A DNA stretch of 64,000 nucleotides from Alphaproteobacteria bacterium (GTDB taxonomy: Bacteria > Pseudomonadota > Alphaproteobacteria > Caulobacterales > Caulobacteraceae), in the NCBI GenBank assembly GCA_025359785.1, contig JANYET010000015.1:1-64000 (forward strand). Reading direction: 5' to 3'. Position numbers and translations under genes: made by a program. Of this stretch, positions 53,604 through 63,894 are shown in pieces; the first letter of the stretch is position 1; every line of letters begins with the position of its first letter. The notes beneath the pieces were generated by a model. The model saw only the letters and a list, made by a program, of their open reading frames with translations. It was not told the DNA's origin and did not search any database.

Positions 53604-54809
53604 ATGGCCGACTTTGGAGGCGACCTCGAGCTTGAGGACTTCCGCGCCGAGGCGCGCGCCTGGCTGGACTCAAGCTTCCCCAAATCCCTCGCGGGCAAGG
53701 GCGCAGTCGCCATGTCGGAGCGGCAGGGCCAGAGCGCCGATCTCGCGCAGTGGCGCAAGGCGATCGGCGAAAAGGGCTGGGCCACGCCGACCTGGCCGGC
53801 CCAGTACGGCGGCGGCGGCCTCTCCGGCCCGCAGGCCCGCGTGCTGCAGCAGGAAATGGCCAAGGCGCAGGCCTTCAATCCCCTGCTGTTCGGCATGGGC
53901 GTCACCATGATCGGCCCGACGATCCTCGACTACGGGACCGAGGCCCAGAAGGCCCAGCACATCCCGCCGATCGTGCGCGGCGAGGTGCAATGGTGCGTCG
54001 GCTATTCCGAGCCCAACGCCGGCTCCGACCTGGCCTCGTTGCAGACCAAGGCGGTGGACGCCGGGGATCATTGGGTGATCAACGGCCAAAAGACGTGGAC
54101 CAGCGGCGCGCAATATTCCGACTGGTGCGGCCTGCTCACCCGCACCGACCCCGCGGCCCGCAAGCACGACGGCATCTCCTTCATGCTGGTCGATATGCAC
54201 CAGCCGGGGATCGAGACCCGGCCGATCGCGCTGATCGCCGGGGCCTCGCCCTTCTGCGAGACCTTCTTCACCGACGCCACGGCCCCGAAGGACGCCCTGC
54301 TGGGCCAGCTGAATGTCGGCTGGACCGTGGGCAAGCGCCTCCTGCAGCACGAACGCGCCAGCCAGACCGGCGCCATCGGCGGCGGCCGCACCGTTCCGCT
54401 CAACCAGCTCGCCAAGCGCTATGTCGAGGTCGACGCCGACGGTCGCATCTCTGACCCGGACCTGCGCATCCGCCTGGTGCGCCACGAGATGGACGCCAGG
54501 ACCCACGCCCTGACCCTGGCCCGCGTGGTGGCCGAGTCCAAGGAAGCCAACGGCGCCACCAACGGCGCCTCGGTGCTGAAGAACTCCGCCACCCACGTCG
54601 CCCAGACCCGCGCCGAACTGACGCTGGAGATCATGGGCGCCCAGGGCCTCGGCTGGCAGGGAGACGACTACACCCGCGAGGAGATCGAGACCGTCCGCGG
54701 CTGGCTCTCCGGCAAGGCCATGTCGATCTACGGCGGCTCCTCCGAGATCCAGAACAACATCATCTCCAAGCGCATCCTGGGCCTGCCGGACAACACGCAG
54801 GCGAGCTGA
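53604..54809 (+). CDS. Acyl-CoA dehydrogenase family flavoprotein
   Basis: The ATG at 53604 has GGGAG eight bases before it, giving 401 residues. ACAD landmarks are GWATPTWPAQYGGGGLS at the N-terminus, the FAD/substrate signature CVGYSEPNAGSDLASLQTKA, VINGQKTWTSGAQY and LEIMGAQGLGW. The C-terminal IYGGSSEIQNNIISKRILGLP follows. The position of the MCAD-type catalytic glutamate (Y-E-G-T) is a glycine here, which is common in less characterised members, so the base or chain specificity may differ. It is a stand-alone gene of probable fatty-acid or terpenoid/steroid side-chain oxidation. Confidence 0.9.
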   Translation: MADFGGDLELEDFRAEARAWLDSSFPKSLAGKGAVAMSERQGQSADLAQWRKAIGEKGWATPTWPAQYGGGGLSGPQARVLQQEMAKAQAFNPLLFGMGVTMIGPTILDYGTEAQKAQHIPPIVRGEVQWCVGYSEPNAGSDLASLQTKAVDAGDHWVINGQKTWTSGAQYSDWCGLLTRTDPAARKHDGISFMLVDMHQPGIETRPIALIAGASPFCETFFTDATAPKDALLGQLNVGWTVGKRLLQHERASQTGAIGGGRTVPLNQLAKRYVEVDADGRISDPDLRIRLVRHEMDARTHALTLARVVAESKEANGATNGASVLKNSATHVAQTRAELTLEIMGAQGLGWQGDDYTREEIETVRGWLSGKAMSIYGGSSEIQNNIISKRILGLPDNTQAS

Positions 54810-54828
54810 GGGCCGGCCTGGCCGAGGC

Positions 54829-54844
54829 GCCTAAATAGGCAATT
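54829..54844 (+). promoter_or_regulatory. Operator-like repeat GCCTAAATAGGCAATT, copy 1
   Basis: This contains the dyad GCCTA-AA-TAGGC. An identical copy lies 34 bp downstream, and the pair stands between the dehydrogenase stop and the PEP-CTERM gene at 55021. It is AT-rich relative to its surroundings. Confidence 0.5.
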
Positions 54845-54862
54845 CGTCACCTTCAGTGACCT

Positions 54863-54878
54863 GCCTAAATAGGCAATT
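54863..54878 (+). promoter_or_regulatory. Operator-like repeat GCCTAAATAGGCAATT, copy 2
   Basis: This is identical to copy 1. Between the copies lies a further dyad GTCAC-N5-GTGAC. ATTCGTCA (54842-54849) and TGACGAAT (54892-54899) form an 8-bp inverted repeat across the site. The cluster suggests a regulated promoter for the PEP-CTERM gene, 140-190 bp before its ATG. Confidence 0.5.
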
Positions 54879-55020
54879 TACAAGGACTTTTTGACGAATC
54901 TTGGCCGAAAAGTTCGCCTGAGACGTGATAGCGCTGGCGGCGCTTCGCAAAACCCGCTTTGCAGATTCGCGATGGCGCTCGCCGACGAGCGCCGCTTGGA
55001 TTTCATGTGGGGTAATCAGC

Positions 55021-55722
55021 ATGCGTAAACAGCTCTTGTGGGCCGCCGCCAGCGCCGTCGCCGTCGCCATGGCCGCCGGTGGCGCCCAGGCCGCCGCCTT
55101 CCAGAACGGCAGCTTCGAGACCGGGTCCTTCGTCAACAACACCGGGAACAACGATGATCAGCTGTTTCAGGGCAGCACGGTCATCACCGGCTGGACGGTT
55201 GTCGGCTCAGGCGACCTAGCCTGGGAGACCGCGAACACGCCGTTCAACGAAACGCCGTCGAACGGCAGTTTCCACCTCGACCTTACCGGCTACCACGATC
55301 AATCGCCCTACAGTGGCGTGCAGCAGACCTTCGACACCGTCGCCAACCATCTCTACACGCTGACCTTCGATGTGGGGAACAGCGGCCGCTACAACGGCCC
55401 CGCTGGAGCGAGCGTCGCGGCCTTCATCAATGGCAGCGCCATTTACACCTTCAACAATGCCGACCACGACCCGAATGACGCCCAGCATAGCTGGTGGGAA
55501 ACCGGCTCGACCGCCTTCATCGCCGGCAGCGGCAGCACGACCCTGGCCCTCATCGGCCAGGTGGGCGGCCAGTTCATCGGCCTCGACAACGTGACCATAA
55601 CCGACGCGGGCCCGGTTGGCGGCGGCGTGCCGGAACCGGCGAGCTGGGCCCTGATGCTGCTCGGCTTCGGCGGCCTGGGCGCGGCCCTGCGCCAACGCCG
55701 CCGCGCGGCCCTCACGGCCTAG
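55021..55722 (+). CDS. PEPxxWA-CTERM secreted protein with DUF642-like lectin body
   Basis: The ATG at 55021 follows GGGGTAA and gives 233 residues. The signal peptide is MRKQLLWAAASAVAVAMAAG then GAQAA. FQNGSFETGSFVNNTGNND, STVITGWTVVGSGDLAW, GSFHLDLTGYHDQSPYSGV, LYTLTFDVGNS and FIGLDNVTITD are galactose-binding-like blocks of DUF642/choice-of-anchor proteins. The tail is VPEPASWALMLLGFGGLG followed by RQRRR. Two operator-like repeats precede it. It is probably an exosortase-sorted extracellular carbohydrate-binding protein. Confidence 0.9.
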   Translation: MRKQLLWAAASAVAVAMAAGGAQAAAFQNGSFETGSFVNNTGNNDDQLFQGSTVITGWTVVGSGDLAWETANTPFNETPSNGSFHLDLTGYHDQSPYSGVQQTFDTVANHLYTLTFDVGNSGRYNGPAGASVAAFINGSAIYTFNNADHDPNDAQHSWWETGSTAFIAGSGSTTLALIGQVGGQFIGLDNVTITDAGPVGGGVPEPASWALMLLGFGGLGAALRQRRRAALTA

Positions 55723-55728
55723 CCAAAC

Positions 55729-55748
55729 GCGCGGCGGCATCGCCGCGC
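55729..55748 (+). terminator. GC hairpin just after the PEP-CTERM stop
   Basis: GCGCGGCG-GCAT-CGCCGCGC is a perfect 8-bp hairpin six bases past the stop. It has no T-run and lies immediately before the true terminator, so it probably acts as a pause or stabilising structure. Confidence 0.4.
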
Positions 55749-55760
55749 AGGTACAGCATT

Positions 55761-55793
55761 CGGCCCAGTCGATGGAATCGGCTGGGCCGTTTT
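55761..55793 (+). terminator. Rho-independent terminator of the PEP-CTERM gene
   Basis: CGGCCCAG and CTGGGCCG form an 8-bp stem with a 13-base loop, followed directly by TTTT. Confidence 0.8.
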
Positions 55794-55918
55794 CGTGCGC
55801 CCACGTACCCTACGCGCCACCGCACGGCGTTCCCTGAGATTCTCCCGCCCGGCCTGTTTACGCCGCGTGCAACCTCGGCCTATCGTCGCGCCTCGTTTCG
55901 GGGATGGGGCTGAACTTG

Positions 55919-57379
55919 ATGCGCTTATGGACGTGGACGGTCGCGCTGGCCGCGGCGGCGACGCTGGCGGGATGCGCCACCACCTCGCAGCCGGCGAAAA
56001 CGCCCGCCAAGACCGCCGACGCAGCCCCGGCCGCCAGGCCCAAACCCCTGCCGCCAGGCCTCGACCCGATGGTCCACGCCGACGCCTTCCCGTCGACCTA
56101 CAAGCCCATGCCCAGCCGGCCGACCGCCATCGTCGGCGCCCATGTGTTCACGGCCGCGGGCCCGCTGATCGACAATGGCGTGATCCTGGTGAAGGACGGC
56201 CGGATCGAAGCCGTCGGCGCGGGTCTCGCCATCCCCGCCGGCTATGAAAAAGTCGACGGCGCCGGCAAGTGGGTCACCCCTGGCCTGATCGACGCGCACA
56301 GCCACCTGGGGGTTTATGCCTCCCCCGCCGTGCAGGCCAATTCCGACGGCAACGAGCTGACCAATCCGGTGACCGCCGAGGTGTGGGCCGAGCATTCGGT
56401 GTGGCCCCAGGACCCAGGCTTCAACACCGCCCGCATCGGCGGCGTCACCACCCTGCTGATCCTGCCGGGCTCCGGCAATCTGATCGGCGGCCGCGGCGTG
56501 GTCCTGCGCAACATCCCCGCGCGCACCGTTCAGGACATGAAGTTCCCCGACGCGCCCTATGCGCTGAAGATGGCCTGCGGCGAGAACCCCAAGCGGGTCT
56601 ATGGCTCCAAGGGCCGCGCGCCCTCCACGCGGATGGGCAATGTGGCCGGCTATCGCGCCGCCTGGATCAACGCCGCCGACTACGCCCGCAAGTGGGACGA
56701 CTACCGCGCCAAGGTCGCCAAGAATGAAAAGGCCGATCCGCCCAAGCGCGACCTGGGCCTCGACACCCTGGCCGCCGTGCTGCGCGGCGAGATCCAGGTG
56801 GAGAACCACTGCTACCGCGCCGACGAGATGGTCCAGATGATCGATATCTCGAAGGAGTTCGGCTACCACATCGCCGCCTTCCACCACGCCGTGGAGGCCT
56901 ACAAGATCGCCGACATCCTGGCCGCCAACGACATCTGCGTCGCCACCTGGACCAACTGGTGGGGTGGCAAGATGGAGATGCTCGACGGCATCGAGGCCAA
57001 TGCGGCGCTGGTCAATGCGGCCAAGGGCGGCTGCGCGATCATCAAGTCCGACGACCCGGACCTGATCCAGCGGCTGAACCAGGAGGCCGCCGAGGCGCTC
57101 GCCGCCGGCCGCGCCGCCGGCCTGCAGATCAGCGAGGCCGAGGCGATCCGGTGGATCACCGCCAACCCGGCCAAGGCGCTGGGCATCGCCAAACAGGTGG
57201 GCAGCCTGGAGCCCGGCAAGCGGGCCGACGTGGTGATCTGGGACCACAACCCCTTCTCGATCTACGCGCGCGCCGACCGGGTCTATCTCGACGGGGCCAT
57301 CGCCTATGACCGCCACGATCCCCGATATCAGCCGCGGTCCGACTTCGACCTTGGCCAGGCCGGCGCGGGAGTCCGCTGA
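55919..57379 (+). CDS. Amidohydrolase lipoprotein (first of a pair)
   Basis: The start is taken as the ATG at 55919 (MRLWTWTVALAAAATLAGCATT), which gives a lipobox LAGC. An ATG 15 bases upstream is the alternative. The 486-residue product is an amidohydrolase of the imidazolonepropionase/dihydroorotase-like group: GKWVTPGLIDAHSHLGVYASP holds the H-x-H metal pair (about H122 and H124), with ENHCYRADEMVQM, IAAFHHAVEAYK and IIKSDDPDLI providing later ligands. LEPGKRADVVIWDHNP is the family's C-terminal signature. It should hydrolyse a cyclic amide or peptide-like bond in the periplasm. Its stop overlaps the start of the next gene (TGATG). Confidence 0.88.
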   Translation: MRLWTWTVALAAAATLAGCATTSQPAKTPAKTADAAPAARPKPLPPGLDPMVHADAFPSTYKPMPSRPTAIVGAHVFTAAGPLIDNGVILVKDGRIEAVGAGLAIPAGYEKVDGAGKWVTPGLIDAHSHLGVYASPAVQANSDGNELTNPVTAEVWAEHSVWPQDPGFNTARIGGVTTLLILPGSGNLIGGRGVVLRNIPARTVQDMKFPDAPYALKMACGENPKRVYGSKGRAPSTRMGNVAGYRAAWINAADYARKWDDYRAKVAKNEKADPPKRDLGLDTLAAVLRGEIQVENHCYRADEMVQMIDISKEFGYHIAAFHHAVEAYKIADILAANDICVATWTNWWGGKMEMLDGIEANAALVNAAKGGCAIIKSDDPDLIQRLNQEAAEALAAGRAAGLQISEAEAIRWITANPAKALGIAKQVGSLEPGKRADVVIWDHNPFSIYARADRVYLDGAIAYDRHDPRYQPRSDFDLGQAGAGVR

Positions 57380-58749
57380 TGCGTAACATCCTCATGAGCG
57401 CCGCCGCCCTGGCCGCCCTGACACTCTGCCTTTCGGCGGCCCCCGCGGTTTCGGCCGAGACCGTGGCCATCACCAACGCCCGCATCCTGACCGCCGGTCC
57501 AGCCGGCGAGATCGCCTCGGGCACGGTGGTGATCCGGGACGGCAAGATCGTCTCGGTCGGCGCCGCCGCGGCCCCGGCCGGCGCGCGGGTTATCGACGCC
57601 CACGGCGGCGTGGTCGCCCCCGGCTTCTTCGCCACCGGCACGGAGCTTGGCCTGGTCGAGGTCGGCGCGCTGGGCAACGACGCCACCGTCAACAATCCCG
57701 ACCTGGGCGCGGCCTTCGATGTCCAGTACGGCCTCAACGCCGAGTCCGTGCAGTTTCCCGTCGCCCGCCTGGGCGGCCTGACCAGCGCGATCGTCCTGCC
57801 ACAGTCAGCCTTCGACCGCGGCGGCGACGCGGACGATGAAGAGCTCGACGCGCGCGACTTAACCGCCGGCCCCGAGCGCGGCGGCGGACGCAGCCACGGC
57901 CTGTTCGCCGGCCAGGCAGCCGTCATTCACATGGCCCAGAGCGACAACGTGCTGACCAAGGCTCGCGTCGCCATGGTGGTCCCCTTCGGGCGGGCCGGCG
58001 CCGGTGTCGCCGGCGGCGCGCGGGGCGCCGAGGTCGTGGCCTTCAAGGAAGCCCTGGCCGACGTCCGCGCCTTCATGAAGAACCGCGCGGCCTACGAGCG
58101 TGGCGGCTATCGCGACCTGGCGCTGTCCCGCGCCGACCTCGAGGCCCTGATCCCGGTGGTGGAGGGCCGGATGCCGATCGTCGCCAGCGTCCACCGCGCC
58201 TCCGACATCCGTGAGGTGCTGCGTCTCGCCCGCGAGGAGCACCTGAAGGTGATCCTGAACGGCGCCGAGGAAGGCTGGAAGGTCGCCGCCGAGATCGCCA
58301 AGGCCGGCGTTCCCGTCCTGCTCAACCCCCTGGACGACCGCCCGGAGAGCTACGAGATGCTGGGCGCGACCATGGACAACGCCGCGCGCCTGCAGGCGGC
58401 CGGCGTGACCGTGGCCCTGGAAGCCACCGGCGGCTCCAGCCGTAGCCGCGAGACCCGCTATGGCGCCGGCAACGCCGTCAGCCACGGCATGCCCTATGCC
58501 GCCGCCCTGGCCGCCATCACCATCAATCCGGCGAAGATCTTCGGCGTGGCCGACCGCACTGGCAGCCTGGAGCCCGGCAAGGACGCCGACCTGGTGATCT
58601 GGACCGCCGACCCGTTCGAGCCGCTCAGCCAGCCCACCGCCGTCTTCATCCACGGCGCCCAGCAGCCGATGACCTCGCGCCAGACCGAGCTGCGCGACCG
58701 CTACAAGGATCTCGGCCGCCCGCTGCCGCCCGCCTACAGTCATCCGTAG
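57379..58749 (+). CDS. Amidohydrolase-like exported protein lacking the H-x-H motif (second of a pair)
   Basis: The 456-residue protein has a signal peptide (MRNILMSAAALAALTLCLSA then APAVSA) and the same overall fold as the preceding protein. The family H-x-H segment is replaced: GGVVAPGFFATGTELGLVEV has no histidine where the first protein reads PGLIDAHSHLG. Later parts are conserved (PIVASVHRASDIREVL, VTVALEATGGSSRSRETRY, LEPGKDADLVIWTADPFE). It may form an obligate hetero-oligomer with its neighbour or use a mononuclear site. It is coupled by a one-base overlap and ends at a strong terminator. Confidence 0.87.
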   Translation: MRNILMSAAALAALTLCLSAAPAVSAETVAITNARILTAGPAGEIASGTVVIRDGKIVSVGAAAAPAGARVIDAHGGVVAPGFFATGTELGLVEVGALGNDATVNNPDLGAAFDVQYGLNAESVQFPVARLGGLTSAIVLPQSAFDRGGDADDEELDARDLTAGPERGGGRSHGLFAGQAAVIHMAQSDNVLTKARVAMVVPFGRAGAGVAGGARGAEVVAFKEALADVRAFMKNRAAYERGGYRDLALSRADLEALIPVVEGRMPIVASVHRASDIREVLRLAREEHLKVILNGAEEGWKVAAEIAKAGVPVLLNPLDDRPESYEMLGATMDNAARLQAAGVTVALEATGGSSRSRETRYGAGNAVSHGMPYAAALAAITINPAKIFGVADRTGSLEPGKDADLVIWTADPFEPLSQPTAVFIHGAQQPMTSRQTELRDRYKDLGRPLPPAYSHP

Positions 58750-58758
58750 ACGCGAAAA

Positions 58759-58790
58759 AGGCAGCCCTCGCGGGCTGCCTCTGCCGTTTC
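58759..58790 (+). terminator. Terminator of the amidohydrolase pair, possibly bidirectional
   Basis: AGGCAGCCC-TCGC-GGGCTGCCT is a perfect 9-bp hairpin beginning 10 bases past the stop. AAAAA precedes it on the plus strand and CTGCCGTTTCCTCTT follows, so it can act in either direction. Confidence 0.8.
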
Positions 58791-59143
58791 CTCTTGATCC
58801 GCGCAGGACCGAAATCCTGGGAAACGCCGCGGGGCCCCTCGCCCTGACGGTCGAGTGACCAACCGCCGTTGAGCGAACTGTTCCATCAGCGTCGGCGACG
58901 TTGCAAGCGCGCCGACGCCGCGCCCTGCGGGTTCCCCGCCGCCTGTGGCTGCAACACAACGCCCCGAAATGGCCCCATTGGGACCCAGCGCCGGACACAT
59001 CCGCCGCCCAAATAGGGATTGTCGGTTGATCGGCATCCGGTCCGGATCCTGAAAAGCCCCCCCAGCCCCTCCAGATTGGGCGCCCGGTCAGCCGACACCT
59101 TTTCGCCTCATCTCGAAACGTCGCGGCCGCGGCGCCGCCAAGT

Positions 59144-59179
59144 CCTCCCCCAGGCGCGCAGCGCCGATCAGGGGGGAGG
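59144..59179. repeat. REP-like hairpin, third copy in the window
   Basis: CCTCCCCCAGGCGCGCAGCG then CCGATCAGGGGGGAGG closely follows the REP pattern at 40556-40590 (CTCCCCCAGGC-CGCAGGCCGAT-TGAGGGGGAG). It folds as an 8-bp CCTCCCCC/GGGGGAGG stem. Confidence 0.75.
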
Positions 59180-59309
59180 TCGCTCGCGCCACGATCTGGA
59201 TCTGATGACTTTACGTCGACAGACGATACGGGTGCCGCAGCTTATCCTGTGCTAGCCGCAAGCATTGCAATTGGTTGCGCCGCTGTCCGACAAGCTAGAA
59301 TAGTTCGAG

Positions 59310-59678
59310 ATGCCGCGCTTCTGGTGGGTCAACCATAATCAAACGGCCAGCCAAGAGATCGGCGGCCAGTACCTATGGTCACCGAAGGTCGAGCGCGGCG
59401 GGGTCCGCAGTCAGTTCTATGACAACATGCGGGAGGCTCGGCTTACGCCGGACGCTGACTTGCTCTTCGATCGTGGCTTCATCAGCTTCAAGGATGACGG
59501 AGAAGCGCTGGTGTCGTCCCGCGTGGAGAAGGCCGACTTGCGGCGGCTTGGATTTGATCAGCTCGCCGCCGAGCGCTTCGGTTTTGAAGAGGCTCCGGCC
59601 GTTTGGCGCACAGAGAGCTTCGCTGCGCACCAACAAGGTTATTTGGCCTACCACCTCGCCCAAGTCTTCATCAGCTAG
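59310..59678 (+). pseudogene. Internally deleted HNH endonuclease remnant
   Basis: The 122-residue ORF is open from the ATG at 59310. The first 43 residues ([40 protein letters not shown]) match, from memory, the N-terminus of HNH restriction-type endonucleases that begin FWWVNHxQTxxxEixGGYLWSP. Residues from about 46 ([20 protein letters not shown]...LVSSRVEK) match the C-terminal end of the same family. The central part, including the N-H-N-type catalytic core, is missing, and the two ends join in frame at about residue 44. It is therefore probably a deletion derivative without nuclease activity. A small protein may still be made. Confidence 0.6.
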
Positions 59679-59724
59679 CCATCCGCCCCTCCCATCCCGG
59701 CCCGAGTCCGGCTACACCCCGCCC

Positions 59725-61931
<2,207 letters not shown>

Positions 61932-61932
<1 letters not shown>

Positions 61933-63074
61933 TGGCGAGCCGCGCCGCCGACCCCGACCTGATCGGCCAGGTGGGTTCCCGCGCCCTGATCCCGACGCCC
62001 GCCGCCGTCCTCGACCTCGACGCCTTCGACCGCAACGTGGCCAAGATGGCCGCCCGCGCCAAGGCAGCGGGCCTCGCGCTTCGCCCCCACGCCAAGTCGC
62101 ACAAGTGCTCGGCCGTGGCGCAGCGCCAGATCGCGGCCGGCGCCGTCGGCATCTGCTGCGCCAAGCTCGCCGAGGCCGAAGCCATGGCGGCGGCCGGCGT
62201 CGCGGCGATCCTGGTCACCTCGCCCATCGCCGGCGCGGCTCAGGCGGCCCGCGCCGCGAAGCTCGCCGAGAATCTCGCGGATTTCCGCATCGTGATCGAT
62301 CACCCCGACGGCGCGGCCGAACTCGGCGGCGCGGCTCAAGGCCCCCTCCAGGTGCTGATCGACGTCGATCCCGGCATGGGCCGCACCGGCGTCCACGACG
62401 CCGCCCAGGCGGTCGCGGTGTTCCGCGCCATACAGGCCCAGCCCAAGCTCAAATTCCTCGGCGTCCAGTGCTACGGCGGCCACTGGCAGCACCTGGAGGG
62501 CGTCAACGCCCGGGCCGCCGCCATCGCCGACGGCATGGCCTACCTATCCACGGTGATCGCCGCGCTACGCCAAGCCGGCGCGGACGTCCAGGTCGTCACC
62601 GGCGGCGGCACCGGCTCCTTCGCCAGCGACGCCGCGCAGGGCGTGCTGACCGAGGTCCAGCCCGGCTCCTACGCCTTCATGGACCGCGAATACCGCGACG
62701 CCCTGAAGGACGACCCCGACGGCGCCTTCGAACAGGCCCTGACCATCGCGGCCACCGTGATCAGCGCCAACCATCCGAAGTGGGTCACGGTCGACGCGGG
62801 CCTGAAAGCCTTTGCCACCGACGGCCCCATGCCCGTCCCTATGACGCCAAAGTTCGCCGCCAGCGCCTACCGCTTCTTCGGCGATGAGCACGGCCGGCTG
62901 ATGCGGCCCCCTGTCATGCAAGATGGAGAGGCCGACGTCGCGCGCGGCGAGCGCGTCGACTTCGTCCCGCCGCACGTCGATCCGACGCTCGACCGCTACG
63001 ACGTCCTGCACATGGTCCGCGGCGACGTCCTGGTCGAGATCGCCCCCATCGAGGCGCGCGGCGCGGCGCAGTAG
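61932..63074 (+). CDS. D-threonine aldolase / D-serine dehydratase-like PLP enzyme
   Basis: The 380-residue protein belongs to the fold-type III alanine-racemase-like DSD1/DTA family. The PLP lysine lies in LRPHAKSHKCSAVAQRQ (about K55-K58). Barrel motifs are QVLIDVDPGMGRTGV and LGVQCYGGHWQH. VVTGGGTGSFAS is the phosphate-binding loop. The metal site near the C-terminus reads PPHVDPTLDRYDVLHMVRGD. The H-x-D pair resembles D-threonine aldolase, whereas D-serine dehydratases usually have H-x-C, so aldolase-type chemistry is favoured. It is coupled to purL by TGATG, but no purine role is apparent. Confidence 0.87.
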
Positions 63075-63081
63075 CCGCCGT

Positions 63082-63894
63082 CTAAGGCAGTTCACGCACC
63101 CAGATATTCCGGAAGCTCAAGGGCGGGCTCGGGTCGCCGTGCGCCTGCAGCTTGATCGGCGCCGAGGCGTAGGCCTTGTAATAGGGCTTGCCGATGTAGA
63201 GCGTCTCGCCGGTCAGGACGGCGTTGTTCTGCACCAGCACGCCGTTGTGCAGCACGCTCGCCCGGGCGGGCGACGTCACCGCGCCATCGGGAGCAAAGGT
63301 CGGGGCGGTCCAGACGATGTCATAGGACTGCCATTCGCCCGGCTTGCGGCTGGCGTTCACCAGCGGCGCATACTGCTTGTAGAGGCTAGCCGCCTGGCCG
63401 TTGACGTAGGTCTCGTTCTGATAGCTGTCGAGGATCTGCAGCTCGTAGCCAGCGTCCGCGGGGCCGGTGGAGGCCAGGAACACGCCGGAGTTGCCGCGCC
63501 CCTGCCCCTTGCCGGTGACGTCCTTCGGAATCCGCCACTCCAGGTGCAGCTGATAGTTCTTGAAACTGCGCCGCGTCTCGATGTTGCCGGCGCCCTTGGC
63601 CACCGTGATCACGCCGCCCGCGACGGTCCAGGCGGCCGGCGACCTGTCGCGCGTGTTGACCCACTCGCTTAAGGACTTGCCGTCGAACAGCACGATGGCG
63701 TCGGAGGGTGGCGCTTGCGGCGGCTCGGCGGCCGGTCCCGGCGTCACTACCGGCGGAACCGGGGTCCAGACCTCGGTGTCCTGCGGCTTGGCGCCGGGTG
63801 TCGGCGACGCGACGGCCTGGGCCATGGCGCCGGTGGCTCCGAACAGCAGCAGGCCTGCCGCACCCGCCGCCAGCCAGCCGCGGGCGGGTTTCAC
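63082..63894 (-). CDS. DUF1080 (3-keto-disaccharide hydrolase) exported protein
   Basis: The GTG at 63894 overlaps the stop of the upstream oxidoreductase gene (GTGA) and is preferred to the TTG at 63903. The 270-residue protein has a signal peptide (about 1-26) and a Pro-rich linker. The DUF1080 jelly-roll follows, with [63 protein letters not shown] and [10 protein letters not shown]. The C-terminal [13 protein letters not shown] completes it. Family members bind or hydrolyse keto-glycosides. With a Gfo/Idh/MocA enzyme directly upstream it probably belongs to a 3-keto-sugar pathway. Confidence 0.9.
   Translation of the reverse strand: MKPARGWLAAGAAGLLLFGATGAMAQAVASPTPGAKPQDTEVWTPVPPVVTPGPAAEPPQAPPSDAIVLFDGKSLSEWVNTRDRSPAAWTVAGGVITVAKGAGNIETRRSFKNYQLHLEWRIPKDVTGKGQGRGNSGVFLASTGPADAGYELQILDSYQNETYVNGQAASLYKQYAPLVNASRKPGEWQSYDIVWTAPTFAPDGAVTSPARASVLHNGVLVQNNAVLTGETLYIGKPYYKAYASAPIKLQAHGDPSPPLSFRNIWVRELP

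Larger units (their letters stand above)
58750..59309. other. 560-bp gap with a terminator and a REP hairpin
   Basis: The gap holds the terminator of the amidohydrolase pair at 58759-58790 and a REP-like hairpin at 59144-59179. The short ORFs reported on both strands show no codon-use, RBS or motif support. I recognise no gene between 58800 and 59300. Confidence 0.45.

Noticed and set aside
58740-59098. Short minus-strand ORFs of 70-98 codons after the amidohydrolase pair
   Set aside because: Their sequences are Arg/Gly-rich without motifs, and one begins inside the REP/terminator region. Support is not sufficient.
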